Assembly (NCBI GenBank): GCA_021521415.1
Contig: JAIQDT010000172.1
Span: 1,570,501 to 1,634,500, forward strand
Source: Bidens hawaiensis
Taxonomy: Eukaryota; Streptophyta; Magnoliopsida; Asterales; Asteraceae
Direction: 5' to 3'
DNA length: 64,000 nt
This document shows positions 34,961 through 45,985 of this stretch, piece after piece. Position 1 is the first letter of the stretch. Every line of letters begins with the position of its first letter. A model generated the notes under the pieces. It saw nothing but the letters and a program-made list of their open reading frames with translations. It did no database searches and was not told the origin of the DNA. The translations under genes and the position numbers were made by a program.

Positions 34961-35594
34961 TCTTGTTTACCTCCTACTCGTGAAGTGGAGTTTCGTATTA
35001 ATCTCGTGCCTGGTGCGAACCCCGTCGCCAAAGATCTCTATCGTCTTGCACCTTCGGAAATGCAAGAGCTAGCGAGTCAACTCCAAGAATTCTCTAGCAA
35101 AGGTTTCATCCGCCCAAGTTCGTCACCTTGGGGAGCGCCTGTTGTTTTCGTTAAAAAGAAGGATGGTTCCTTTCGACCTTTTTGATTAACTTCAAGGCGC
35201 ATCTTGCTTTTCAAAAACCGATCTTCTTTAGGGTTATCACCAATTGCGCTTTCATAAGGATGATATACCCAAAACCGCTTTTCGAGCTCATTACGGTAAT
35301 TACGAATTTATGGTTATACCTTTCGGCTTCACTAATGCCCCTGCGGTGTTTACGGACCACATGAACGGCGTATTCATGCTTTATCTTGATAAGTTCGTGA
35401 TCGTGTTCATCGAAGACATTCTCGTTTACTCAAAATCTAAAGTTGACCATGTAAAACATTTGAATGATATCCTCTTGTTGTTGACGAAAGAACAACTTTT
35501 TGCCAAGTTTTTCAAATGTGAATTTTGGTTAAATAAAGTCCAATTCCTAGGCCATATCGTTAACAAAAAAGGCATTCATGTTGATCCCTTTTAA
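34961..35594 (+). pseudogene. RT fragment of the second A copy
   Basis: [20 protein letters not shown] and [16 protein letters not shown] are followed by the 75 base deletion that removes the [10 protein letters not shown] block. The frame then continues through [26 protein letters not shown] and [10 protein letters not shown], where the first catalytic Asp of FIDD has become Glu. It ends at [18 protein letters not shown], just before the large deletion. Confidence 0.8.
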
Positions 35595-35670
35595 ATCGAA
35601 CCTTCGTAAAACATTTGTAAGTGTGATTTACGTTAACAAATGTGATTTACGTTTTGAACTTTCGTAAGTG
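35595..35670. repeat. Deletion junction with short duplicated filler
   Basis: TGTGATTTACGTT occurs at 35622-35634 and 35641-35653, and GAACCTTCGTAA / GAACTTTCGTAA at 35598-35609 and 35656-35667. Copy 1 has RNase H and integrase here (about 3631-5425). Confidence 0.75.
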
Positions 35671-35908
35671 TCTAGATGAAGAGAACCTTAATATCCATCT
35701 CAATGAATTACGTATCGATAAGACAATGCACTTTGTTCAGAGACTGGTGGAAATAGTGGATCAAATGGATAAGGAAACCAAGCGTAGCCGAATCCCTTTG
35801 GTTAAGGTTCGTTGGGAATCTAAGCGCGGTGCGGAAGTCCCTTGGGAACGTGAAGACCAAATGAAGTCTAAGTATCTACATCTTTTTGCTACGGATGTTA
35901 ATTTCTAA
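35671..35908 (+). pseudogene. Chromodomain-like tail of the second A copy
   Basis: Frame 35642-35908 reads CLDEENLNIHLNELRIDKTM and SRIPLVKVRWESKRGAEVPW, ending 35 bases before the LTR. It lacks the stop found in copy 1. The N-terminal residues of this frame come from the filler and are not part of the original protein. Confidence 0.75.
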
Positions 35909-35942
35909 TTTCGGGACGAAATTTCTTAAAAGTTGGGCATCT

Positions 35943-38086
35943 TGTGACATTTGTCAAGTTCAGTTTCGTGTTTACGTACGTGTTATTACCCGTTTGTAAT
36001 CGGATCATCATATTTAATAATAAAAATGTCCAATTATTAATAATGTTATTCAGTTTATCTTTATTATTTTGTTTATGCGTGACTTGTTGAAATATAATTT
36101 ATAATCTTTTAAAATGTCTATTATGTGCACTTTTAACCCCTACACTATAATGTTTACCACATTTGAGCATCAAACCAAACTAAACGGACTAGATAGCAAT
36201 TTAAACAATAATATTTTTTTCCCTCCTTTTCCCTCCATCTCCCCGTCGCACCAACAGCCCCTGCTTTTTGGTTTTTTTTATTCTAATAACCCATAAATCA
36301 CGGGATTTGATTAGTTAGTTTGAACCTTAACGAGCACGCTCCATCTCATTATAGATTATAGTATAAAGCGTAAACTGACAGCTAATTCGTATCGGATTGA
36401 ATCAATTTCGTTAAATAGGGTCGCGGACTAATTTAACCCTATAACAGTATAAATATTCAACGAAAATGCAATTAAACGAGCGAAAACCACCTCCTTACAA
36501 TCCCGAACATAAACCCTAAGACAATTGCGGCTGATAAACAGTTGTTGATCTCGTTTGAATTCGCTTTCTAGACGCAACCCTCATCTCTTCGTTCGTTATC
36601 TTTTGCTACTCGTTTAAGGTAATTGAAAGGTCCTCCATGGTCGGTTTTTAGTGGGGATTAAAAGCCCTCTGTCAAATTCATGTGACAGAGGGCAAATGAT
36701 CTTGAATTGTGATTATTTTCGTTCTAGGTTTCTTATGGTTTAAGGGTTAACTGGAATGAAGGGGTATATAATTTTGGTTTCGTAAATTAAATGAATCTGG
36801 CACTGGCTCAGTTGGCCAGCACACTACGTGTATAATCAACACCCGGCCAGGGGCGCGAGTTCGAACCCCCTGGTCCGGTTTTTGGTATTTTTTTCCTTTT
36901 ATTTCTTTCATTATTATCATTATTTGTTTAATCAAATGTATTATTTTTACTTAAAACTTTAATTATATTAACGCCTAATAATATTTACACTTGTTTAACG
37001 AACCAAACACTATTAAACACTCAATAATAAATTCTCGTTAAATGTTTACGAGTATATATGTATATATACATATATACTTAATAAATTAAAAATATATACA
37101 TTTTTTCTATAACAATAATAATAATAATAATAACGACTTTAAGATATTTAAAATTTATAATACACAAATTTTATGAGAATCCTTTAACAATCCCAAATAT
37201 ATTATAAACCCGTGTTTGCTCCCATGTTAGTTCGTTGACATTGTTTTAGATAATTATTTTTTTATATACTTTAATAACTAGGAAAATTTTTAGGGACTTC
37301 TCGCGGAACCATCTAGTCGCTTTAATTGTTACCATCTCCTCGTTACCGTATTCCCTTTTCCAAGTGAGTTCTTCATAACTCCATTTTAACGCTTTTAAAT
37401 ATTTTTAGGTTGTAGCATGTCAAAAGTTTTACCTGGTTAGTTATGTGATTATTTATAAACTGATTCACAATTAGCGTACATGTTAATACTATTCTTGCAT
37501 ACTGTTTATGATTATACGTGAACTTTCTTGCAACTTGTTTACTATTCATATGGTGGAAGTTATTCAATCGCATACACATAGTGGGAGGTTCCGACGGGAC
37601 GTACCTACGCCGTCTAACGTTACGACTTCGGTTGCTCGTAAGGTGGTTCTCATTTACCCTATTACTACGGCCTCGGCTAAAGGAACGGGAGGACGGAATT
37701 AATTGATTTCATTTACTTTACTCTTGAATATTTATTACATTACGAATGATGAATCGTGCCTTTCATATATATGTATACTCAAAAAAGTTATGAAAACTCA
37801 CCAACTTAATTGTTGACAAATATATTATTTTCAACGTGCTACTGGTTGAATCGATGGCATGCTAAGGATGAAGATCATTAGTATACCCTAGGATCATTGA
37901 ATAAATAACTTATTTATTGTTTTGATGAAGTGTTCCTTTTTATTTTTAATTATGAATAACTGTGTACTTGTTACGTTACGTACGAAATGAAATGATATAA
38001 TTATTGTCGCTTTAATAGTGTTATGAGCTATGAGTGATCTGTACGTTACACCAGGGCGTATTCGGCTTAAAGCCGGGGGTGTTACA
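35943..38086 (+). repeat. 3' LTR of the second A copy (2144 bp)
   Basis: TGTGACATTTGTCAAG to GGTGTTACA; collinear with 5714-7874 over its whole length. Confidence 0.9.
36796..36883 (+). other. tRNA-like module, second A LTR
   Basis: A box TGGCTCAGTTGG at 36804-36815 and B box GAGTTCGAACCC at 36857-36868 are both unchanged relative to 6576-6664, although the bases between them differ. TTTTT at 36879-36883 follows. Confidence 0.65.
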
Positions 38087-38178
38087 TTGGTGGTGGGCGG
38101 CCAGAAGTAATGGTGGTATTAGTGGTGGCTGTCGTGGGCAGCGGTGGCGATGGGCAGGAGCGATTGTTGGTGGTGGCA
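38087..38178. repeat. 92 bp G-rich spacer (second copy)
   Basis: Same length and nearly the same sequence as 7875-7966. Its last five bases, TGGCA (38174-38178), pair with TGACA at 45476-45480 as a one-mismatch target duplication of B. Confidence 0.7.
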
Positions 38179-40398
38179 TGTCACACCACAATCTAAGACG
38201 GAAATGCTGGGGTGGGAACTAATTGCTTACAACTTTTCAAATGTTACTATCATGCAATATTTAAATGACAATATCTATTAGTTAAAATTCAATTATCAAA
38301 TAAATCAAATAAAAACAAGTACATAATTCATACAACAATACAAATTTTATATTTATTGAATAAATATTCTTATAACTAAATTCTTCACTAAGTCTTCACC
38401 AACCTGCATTAAATTTCTACAATAATCTGCATATGCGTACAAATAGAATATTTGTCAATAACACATGTTGAGCGAGTAAAACACTAGTTTAAGATACAAA
38501 AATAATAATATATAATAAATAAAGAAAGATGCAAACTGTTCCTGTGAGAATAGACAGTTAAGCCATATCACATAAACAATCAACCAAACCATAAATAAAG
38601 GGCTCAATCAATCCATATAAATGGACATTGGTTACCATGAAAGGACTAAAGCGTAGCCATAAAAATAGACATCGGTTTCCGAAGTAAGCAAACAACGTTC
38701 AAATAAAGCAAGTAAGCAAATAACAAGTTAGGCATAAGCCGATATACACACACGGATTAACATTTGCGGTTTTGAAAACAAGATAATAGTTAAATATATA
38801 AGATACGTACATGTCCCCAAAATTGTTTAAAAATAAGTAAAAAGGGGAATGAAATATTCACCTTAGAAATAAGCAAGAGATAAATGAACCCGGTAAGAAC
38901 GGTAGTAAAAAAGAGTCACGCTCTTCAAAAGTTAACAACTAGAAATCCTAAGTAACACTAGTTATGGAATAAATACCAATTGAATAAAGAGTCTAAAACT
39001 AAATAAAGGTTCAGGAGTGGTGATCGAGTGCATTCTTGTGAACGTATATATTACAAAGATTTATTACTAATATTATTATCGATGTTTTATCGAAGGTTTA
39101 TAGGAAGTAGCATATTTTAATTATATAAAATTATAATTATAAGTAAAATATTTAAATAAACACTTATAAATTTTGAGAACAATATATAAGAGCGATTGGC
39201 TTTAAATGATTATTTCAAACTAAAAATACATCTAATATATATAACGATTTCTTTTAAATTAGTATTTTAAATAATAACATTTATATATAACTAAAATCTT
39301 TTATAACATACTTATTAATTATGTAAAATTATAAGGTTTATTATATATTTTAATTATGTATTTTAAATAAGCAAAACTTTTTTAAATCTTTAACATTTAT
39401 TAAAACCTTTACTTATTATTATTATATATATATACATATATCTATATTTAAATATAAATATATATACATATATCTATATTTAAATATATATATATACACA
39501 CATATTCACAAGTTTTATCAAGGTTCGGAAAAAGTAGTCGGTTAATATGTCGGTTTTAATAAAGTATAATTTAATTATTTTATATCAATAATAAGGTATA
39601 ATGATTAATAGACTATTAAATAACCTAAAAAAGATTTATATGAAAAAAGAACCCAAAACAGGGTCTGGGGGGAGGCTCGAACCTACGCCCCTAGCTTGAT
39701 CAGAATCTTAATGTACACATCAACTGAGCTACCCAGACACTTTGATTAATATTACAGAAATAGTTATAAAAACCAGACATGCGAACACCCAATCAGCAAT
39801 AAACCCTAACCAACCTAATTGATTAATCTAGTTCGTTTTAATTCAATAACCATAGGGTTATGGATCTATTATTGAGTACGAGTCTAAACATACCATTAAT
39901 TACATGCCTTGATGATTATAAGAGGGTTAAAGAGATCGGTTACAAGCCGGCCGAAAAGTGATGAAGAATGGGTATCAAACAACAACAATAATATAATTGG
40001 ATTTGGGGCTATTGTAGGCAATGGAAGAAGAATACTATATGTGCGATTAATTGGATAATAAAAATCGATAAAGGCATATTCCAAAACGGGTTATACGCAG
40101 TTTAGGTTATAATAATTAATACTAATCAAAAACGATTTTATTTCACAATTAAGATGTCGGCTAGACCGCAAAAGTCAAAGGCTACAAGGATCACGAATAG
40201 ATTCCATAATTTAGCCGAAAATTGTGTTTCAAGATATCAATTTGGGTCTACTGGTTTGGTAAAGGGTCATGGATACGGGTTGGGTTAACGTTAAATGGGT
40301 TATAACATTTCAAAAAACATATTAGTCCCTAGGCTAAAGAGGTGGAAACATAATAGGTTTAAAGTATGTTTTAGGGTAGAAATTGTATATTTTCAAAG

Positions 40399-40429
<31 letters not shown>

Positions 40430-40551
40430 CATAAACAATTAAGAATAAAATACAAATAATTTGATGAACGCGATATATTTTTTTATTGATAAAATTTCCC
40501 GGACTTTTAAGAGGGTCGGGTAATATAAGTTGGTAAAACCGAGTTGTTACT
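38179..40551 (-). repeat. 3' LTR of B
   Basis: TGTCACACC at 38179 to GAGTTGTTACT at 40551; the terminal A has become T. It includes a tRNA-like module (39663-39738) and an (AT)n run at about 40404-40431. Confidence 0.85.
39663..39738 (-). other. tRNA-like module with paired acceptor arms, LTR B left
   Basis: Read on the - strand the unit is 76 bases, the size of a tRNA. It begins GTCTGGG and ends CCCAGAC, a perfect 7 bp acceptor stem. A box TAGCTCAGTTGA is at 39731-39720 and B box GGTTCGAGCC at 39683-39674. T runs follow (TGTTTTGGGTTCTTTTTT, about 39660-39643). The T arm pairs poorly and no clean anticodon arm forms, so a working tRNA is unlikely; I assign no amino acid. Confidence 0.7.
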
Positions 40552-41200
40552 GTCTCCCGTACTTTAAGGAATTTCGTCCCAAAATTAAAGAATACAATAA
40601 CAACACCATATTTTTTATTTTTTTAATATTTTTTTACGAAATAAAGATTAAAATAAAATTTAAAAATTTATCACAGCACAGAATTTGAATAGTTAAAATA
40701 ACGCTCCAAATGAAAATCCGATAAGAGAACTTATATATAGGATGTACCAGGGTCGTATCCACCATGTCCTTATCATTTTTACATTTGTACCGTCATCCCA
40801 ACCACTTTCAATCCTATATTATAACGCACAATCTTACGCATTATGATTTCCATGCGAGAACTTCGATAATTATGTTCCGGACTATGATCATTTAGATCGT
40901 CGAATGGTCCACCTGGTTCGTCCCATCGTGCGGATTTACAAAACTTTGAAAATAATATTTTAAAAATAGATATCCTTTAGGGAAAAGAGTTTTTTTTTTC
41001 TATTTTTATTTAAGTGAGACCTTTTTAAATAAACAACAATTTATAGTTTGGTTATTTAAAATGAGGAAATTTATAAAACAACCCTTCGATAATTTTAACT
41101 TTACTCGAGGGGCATAACCATAGAAAATCTTAATTAGTACTTCAATAATTTATATAACGTTAATTCTAAATATATTAAGTAGTCGATACAGAGCAGAAAA
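40552..41200 (-). other. B interior next to the 3' LTR, no gene
   Basis: AT-rich. Contains the purine-tract region (40552-40585 on the - strand) and otherwise no readable frame of note; it stands where pol would be in A. Confidence 0.5.
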
Positions 41201-42180
41201 GTTAAACTCAAGTAAGATAGAATACGACGAGCGGCAAAGTCTTCTAGTAGTTTATATCTTCAATTGCGCATGATTTGGAACCTTGAAACATAAGTGTCTT
41301 GGGTTAATTGATCCATGGGGGCTTGAGCAGTCATGGTAGATTGATTCGGCATTACTTGAATAACTTGAGCATGAATGGTTTGCAAGAGGGTTGATTGGTT
41401 AGAATAGGCTTGGTAAACTTGAGCTTGCGGGTGCGAAACTTGATAAATTTGGGTTAAGTATGAATGATCTTGCTTGACGAAAGGGGCTTGAAGGACGTGG
41501 GATTTATAGGTCTAGACTGGGTGGGTAATGTAATAAGGTGTAACTATAGTTTGAACTTGATTGGCAAGGATATTCTGACGGCACATATTGCTGAGAGGAT
41601 TTGGGTCTCCTGAATGGTAGCAAGTACAGGTAGAAGGGACATCAAGCTGAGCTTGAGGGGTTGGCGGTGTAGGGAAAGTATATGCAAGGATGATCGAAGC
41701 GATTACATTGGGTGCAAAAATGACATGAGGATTGAGTCGAATGATGAAGGTTACTAGTGGGCAATACGAGTGAACACCGATGGAGAGTTTCTTGCTCAGG
41801 ATACTTTGATATTGTCGAGGTTGATAATTTATTTGATTAACACCATAGTTTTTATAAATAGACTTGCGCGTGATGTTGTCGCGAGGATGAGTAGGAGTAA
41901 ATGAATTAAAATTTCAATCAAGGAAGTCAATGAACAAGTTTGAATTGGTTGTATTAATTTTTTGAATTTGTGTTTATATTTTAGAGGTTGCAGCAATTAA
42001 CTCGTTGGATATACACGCGTTGGTCATGAGAACTAGACGATTGATGTCGAGGACGACAGTGATTTCTTAGATAAGACATTCTATGAGGACCAAAAATAAA
42101 GATTTATAAGATGAAGGATGAGTTGAGGAAATCATTTAAATAATACAAGTTTAATTGTTTTATAATAACTTTGCTTTTTA
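41201..42180 (-). pseudogene. gag relic of B
   Basis: On the - strand, around 41630-41580, a phrase CYHSGDPNPLSNMCRQ aligns with CFNCGDPSHFLNMC of A: the second Cys is Ser and the His is lost. Around it lies Gln/Tyr/Pro-rich sequence (YLTQIYQVSHPQAQVYQAYS) like the A gag linker. Many stops. It shows that B descends from an element with an A-type gag. Confidence 0.65.
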
Positions 42181-42359
42181 AGAAATGGGGGGGATTCGTG
42201 TCGTATCATGAGGAATAAAGATAAAAGTTTATAAGGTAAGGGGTATATATCGTAAATAGTTTTTAGATGATGTAGTCAACAGTATTAAAGTGTGATGACT
42301 ACACGAGGAGATAAGTTATTTTAAAAATTTAGATTTTTATTTAATTAAGTTTACAATAA

Positions 42360-42800
42360 ACTAAAGAAATATAAATTGTGGATGTTGGCCTCCCATGAGC
42401 TTTCCACGGCAATTTGAATGGCCCAACGAACTAACGAATAATATAACTGACTTGGACAGGCCATGAGTGTTACATGGCAATTTGATTGTCCCAACTAATT
42501 AACGAATTAACAATGCAATGATGTTTGTCGGCCCGATGAGTGTTACATGTCGTTTTAACCGACCAAAACTAAATAACGAACAAACAGAGAAAAATATGAG
42601 TATTTGGAGCACCCCGTGAACCACCACGTATGATGAACTCCAACAAAAACATAAAACAAACTAAGAAATGGATAGTAGGAGTGCCCATGGGTTCCATGAA
42701 TTTTTCACTCAACTAACCATTTAAATAACAAAACACAATAACCGGAATAACCGAGTTTACCCACGAACCACTGTGAATTCGGTTTAAAATCAACCTAAGA
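42360..42800. repeat. Degenerate ~70 bp tandem repeat in the B leader
   Basis: Four to six diverged copies share a theme: a Pro-codon-like CC, ATGAGTGTTACATGG, then AATTTGA, then CCAACTAA with TAACGAA. The best pair is 42385-42450 and 42452-42520. It lies between the primer site and the gag relic on the - strand. Confidence 0.55.
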
Positions 42801-42988
42801 TGTCGGTCGTATGAAAGTTGAGTTCCTCTTTGGCCGAGAGGAACTTGTCATACTACCTAGCCGTATGATGATGGAGCAAAAAAAAGTAGGGAATTCTTAA
42901 GGAATTTCCCAAAATTAAATAGCAATCTACTTCGATTTAAAATATTTAAAAAATATTTTATTTGATGGTTGAGGCATAGCCTCGGAGT

Positions 42989-43006
42989 TGTGTGTGTGTG
43001 TGTATA
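42989..43006. repeat. (GT)n microsatellite
   Basis: About eight GT units followed by ATAAC, within the B leader. Confidence 0.8.
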
Positions 43007-43179
43007 ACAATACAATAATAAACAATCATTATTTAAATAGTTAAATAAATACTTAATCTAGCAAGTAACTACGTAAGCTGTAAACAATCAAATAGAACAA
43101 ATCAGGTAAAAAAATAAGCACGTATGGGCCTACTAAGCATGTTACTAGGGCACCACTAACGACCTATCTTAAACCTTCG

Positions 43180-43191
43180 GCTCTGATACCA
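43180..43191 (-). other. Primer binding site of B
   Basis: TGGTATCAGAGC on the - strand, three bases inside the right LTR; perfect initiator-Met primer match. Confidence 0.9.
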
Positions 43192-43194
43192 ATC

Positions 43195-45475
43195 TGTCAC
43201 ACCCCAATCTAAGGCGGAAATGCCGGGGTGCGAACTGATTGCTCATAGCTTTTCAAAGGTTACTATCATGCAATATTTAAATGACAATATCTATTAATTA
43301 CATTCAATTATCAAATAAATCAAATACAAACAAGTACATAATTCATACAACAATGCAAATTTTATATTTCTTGATTAAAATATTTTTCTAATTAGATTCT
43401 TCACTAAGTCTTCACCAACATGCATTAAATTTCTACGATAACCTGCATATGCCTATAAAATAGAATATTTGTCAACAACACATGTTGAGTAAGTAAAACA
43501 CTAGTTTAAGACACAAAAATAATAATATATAATAAATAAAGAAAGATGCAAACTGTTCCTGTGAGAATAACAGTTAAGCCATATAACATAAACAATCAAC
43601 CAAACCATAAAGAAAGGGCTCAACCAATCCATATAAATGGACATTGGTTACCAAGCAAGGACTAAACCGTTGCCATAAAAATGGATTTCGTTTGCGGAAG
43701 TAAGCAGACAGCCTTCAAATAAAGAAAGTAAGAAAATATCAAGTTAGGCATAAACCGATATACACACAAGGATTAACAATTGCGGTTTTGAATACTAGAT
43801 AATTGTTAAATATATAAGAAGCACACATGTCCCCAAAAAGTTTTGAAAATAAGTAAAAATGGGAGTGAAATACTCACCTTAGCAATAAGCAAGAGATAAA
43901 CGAAGCCGGTAAGAATGGTAGCAAACAAGAGTCACGCTCTTTGAAAGTTATCTACAAGAAATCTTAAGTAACAATTGTTGTGGAATAAATACGAATTGAA
44001 TAAAGAGTCTAAAACAAAATAAAGTTTCAGGATTGGTGATCAAGTGCGTTCTTGCGAAAGTCATATATTTAAAATATTTATTATTAATATTATTATTGAA
44101 GTTTTATCAAAGGTTTATAGAAAATAGCATATTTTAATTATATGAAATTATAATTATAAGTAAAATATATAAATAAACACTTATAAATTTTGGGAACACT
44201 ATATAAGAGAGTTTGGCTTTAAAAATACATCTAATATATATAACGATTTATTTTAAATTAGTATTGTAAATAATAACATTTATATATAACTAAAATCTTT
44301 TGTAAATACTTATTAATTATGTAAAATTATAAGGTTTATTATATATTTTAATTATGTATTTTAAATAAATAAAACCTTTTTAAATCTTTAACATTTATTA
44401 AAACCTTTACTTGTTATATATATATCTATATTTAAAAATATATATATATATACGTACACACATGGTTGAACAAAGTTTGGAATAAGTAGTCGTTTAATAT
44501 GTCGGTTTTAATAAAATATAATTTAATTATTTTATATCAATAAGAAGGTTTAAATGATTAATAGATTATTAAATAACCTAAAAAGGATTTATATGAAAAA
44601 AAGAACCAAAACGGGCTAGGGGAGGCTCGAACCTGCGCCCCCCAGCTCGACCAGAATCTTAGCGTGGTGCACGCAACCAACTAAGCTACACAGAAACTTT
44701 GATTAATATAACAGCAACAGTTACTATAACCAGACATGCGAACACCCAATCAGCCATAAACCCTAACCAACCTAAATGATTAATCTAGTTAGTTTTAATT
44801 CAATTAACCATAGGGTTATGGATCTATGATTGAATACGAGTCTAACCATACCATTAATTACCTTCCTTGATGATTATAAGAGGGCTAAAGAGATCGGTTA
44901 CAAGCAGGTCGAAACGTGATGAAAAATGGGCATCAAACAACAACGACAATATAATTAGATATGGGGCTATTGTAGGCGATGGAACAAGAATACTATATGT
45001 GCAATTAATTGGGTTATAATGATCGATAAAGGCATATTCCAAAACGGGTTGGATCAAAAACGATTTTATTTCACAATTAAGATGTCCGCTAGACCGCAAA
45101 ATGCAAGGGCAACAAGGATCACGAATAAATTTCATAATTCAGGCGAAAATTGTGGTTCAAGATATCAATTTGGGTCTAGTGGTTTGGTAAAGGGTCATGG
45201 ATACGGGTTGGGTTAAGGTTAAATGGGTTATAACATTTCAAAATAGCATATTAGTCCCAAGACTAAAGAGGTGGAAACATAATAGGTTTAAAGTATGTTT
45301 TAGGGTAGAAATTGTATATTTTCAAAGTAAATATATATGTATATATATATATAATAAAAAATTAAGAATAAAATAGAAATGACTTGATGAACGCGATATA
45401 TTTTTTTTAATGATAAAATTTCACGAACATAAAAGCGGGTCTGGTAATATAACTTGGTAAAACCGAGTTGTTACA
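43195..45475 (-). repeat. 5' LTR of B (2281 bp)
   Basis: TGTCACACCCC at 43195 to GAGTTGTTACA at 45475, both termini intact. Clearly diverged from 38179-40551, with many substitutions and several indels. Confidence 0.85.
44615..44696 (-). other. tRNA-like module, LTR B right
   Basis: A box TAGCTTAGTTGG at 44688-44677 and B box GGTTCGAGCC at 44633-44624 on the - strand, followed by GTTTTGG and a run of seven T. The acceptor arms no longer pair here, but both boxes persist. Confidence 0.6.
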
Positions 45476-45840
45476 TGACAGGCGATGGTGGAATGGTAAG
45501 AGGCGGGGTGGCGATGGGCAGGAGCGATTGTTGGTGGTAAGGTGGTACTGGTGGCTATGGCGGTAGCGGTGGTAAGAGGCAGTTTGCGGGCAGTGGGGCT
45601 GATGGTCATGAGCGATGGCTAGTGGTGGGCGGTTGTGGGTGGTAACAACGTAGATGGGTGGTGATGGCGGCGGGCCGTGAGGCGGCTGGTGATGACGGTG
45701 GGAGGCGGTGGTGGGTGGTAGCGTGGTACGTAGGCGGTTGTGGTTAGAGTGCAATGGGTAGTAATGGTGGTTGGGTGGTGGAGGTTATATCGTGTTAAAG
45801 AGAGATGTAATGAAAAAAACACAAGGGGGTGGGTGGAATG
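45476..45840. repeat. GGT-rich tract beyond element B
   Basis: G-rich strand with many GGTGG and GGCGG. A stretch GGTGGCGATGGGCAGGAGCG near 45507 repeats the spacer at 38138. The - strand reads as a His/Pro/Thr-rich frame of 115 codons (45754-45407) which I regard as a by-product of base composition. Confidence 0.7.
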
Positions 45841-45985
45841 AATTTTGGGTGTTTTAGAGAGAATGGAATGAACATGGTAATGGGTGATTCAATTCCATTG
45901 ACCAACCAAACACATTTTTTTCCTTCCATCGTAATGGTCCATTATATTCCTTCTATCATTCATGCATACCAAACTCTACCTTAGT
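45841..45985. other. Possible terminal region of an older DNA element
   Basis: GGAATGGAATG-like repeats followed by CCAACCAAACAC and CATTCATGCATACCAAAC. Such sequence is common at the ends of plant terminal-inverted-repeat elements, but no matching second end was found in the window. Confidence 0.3.

Larger units (their letters stand above)
32573..38086 (+). mobile_element. Second copy of element A, without 5' LTR and with internal deletions
   Basis: It starts at TTTATTTTAGGGCC, collinear with 528 of the first copy, and ends with a full 3' LTR. Compared with copy 1 it lacks about 75 bases of RT (near 35184) and about 1.8 kb from RT palm to integrase end (35594-35670), but keeps gag bases missing from copy 1. 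No 5' LTR or primer site is present because the duplication began inside the element. Confidence 0.85.
38179..45475 (-). mobile_element. Element B: large non-autonomous gypsy element without pol
   Basis: Two LTRs of 2.37 and 2.28 kb (38179-40551, 43195-45475) flank a 2.64 kb interior. The - strand reading has a perfect primer site next to the right LTR and, next to the left LTR, the block TTTTGGGACGAAATTCC that also ends element A (5680 and 35910), placing B in the same lineage. The only protein trace is a gag zinc-knuckle relic. No pol motif was found in any frame. Target duplication TGGCA/TGACA. Confidence 0.8.

Noticed and set aside
39663..39738. Functional tRNA gene
   Set aside because: The acceptor stem is perfect but the T arm mispairs, no valid anticodon arm forms, and the unit repeats with the LTR.
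45407..45754. 115-codon His/Pro/Thr-rich frame on the - strand
   Set aside because: It is the complement of a GGT-rich repeat; composition alone keeps it open and no domain is seen.
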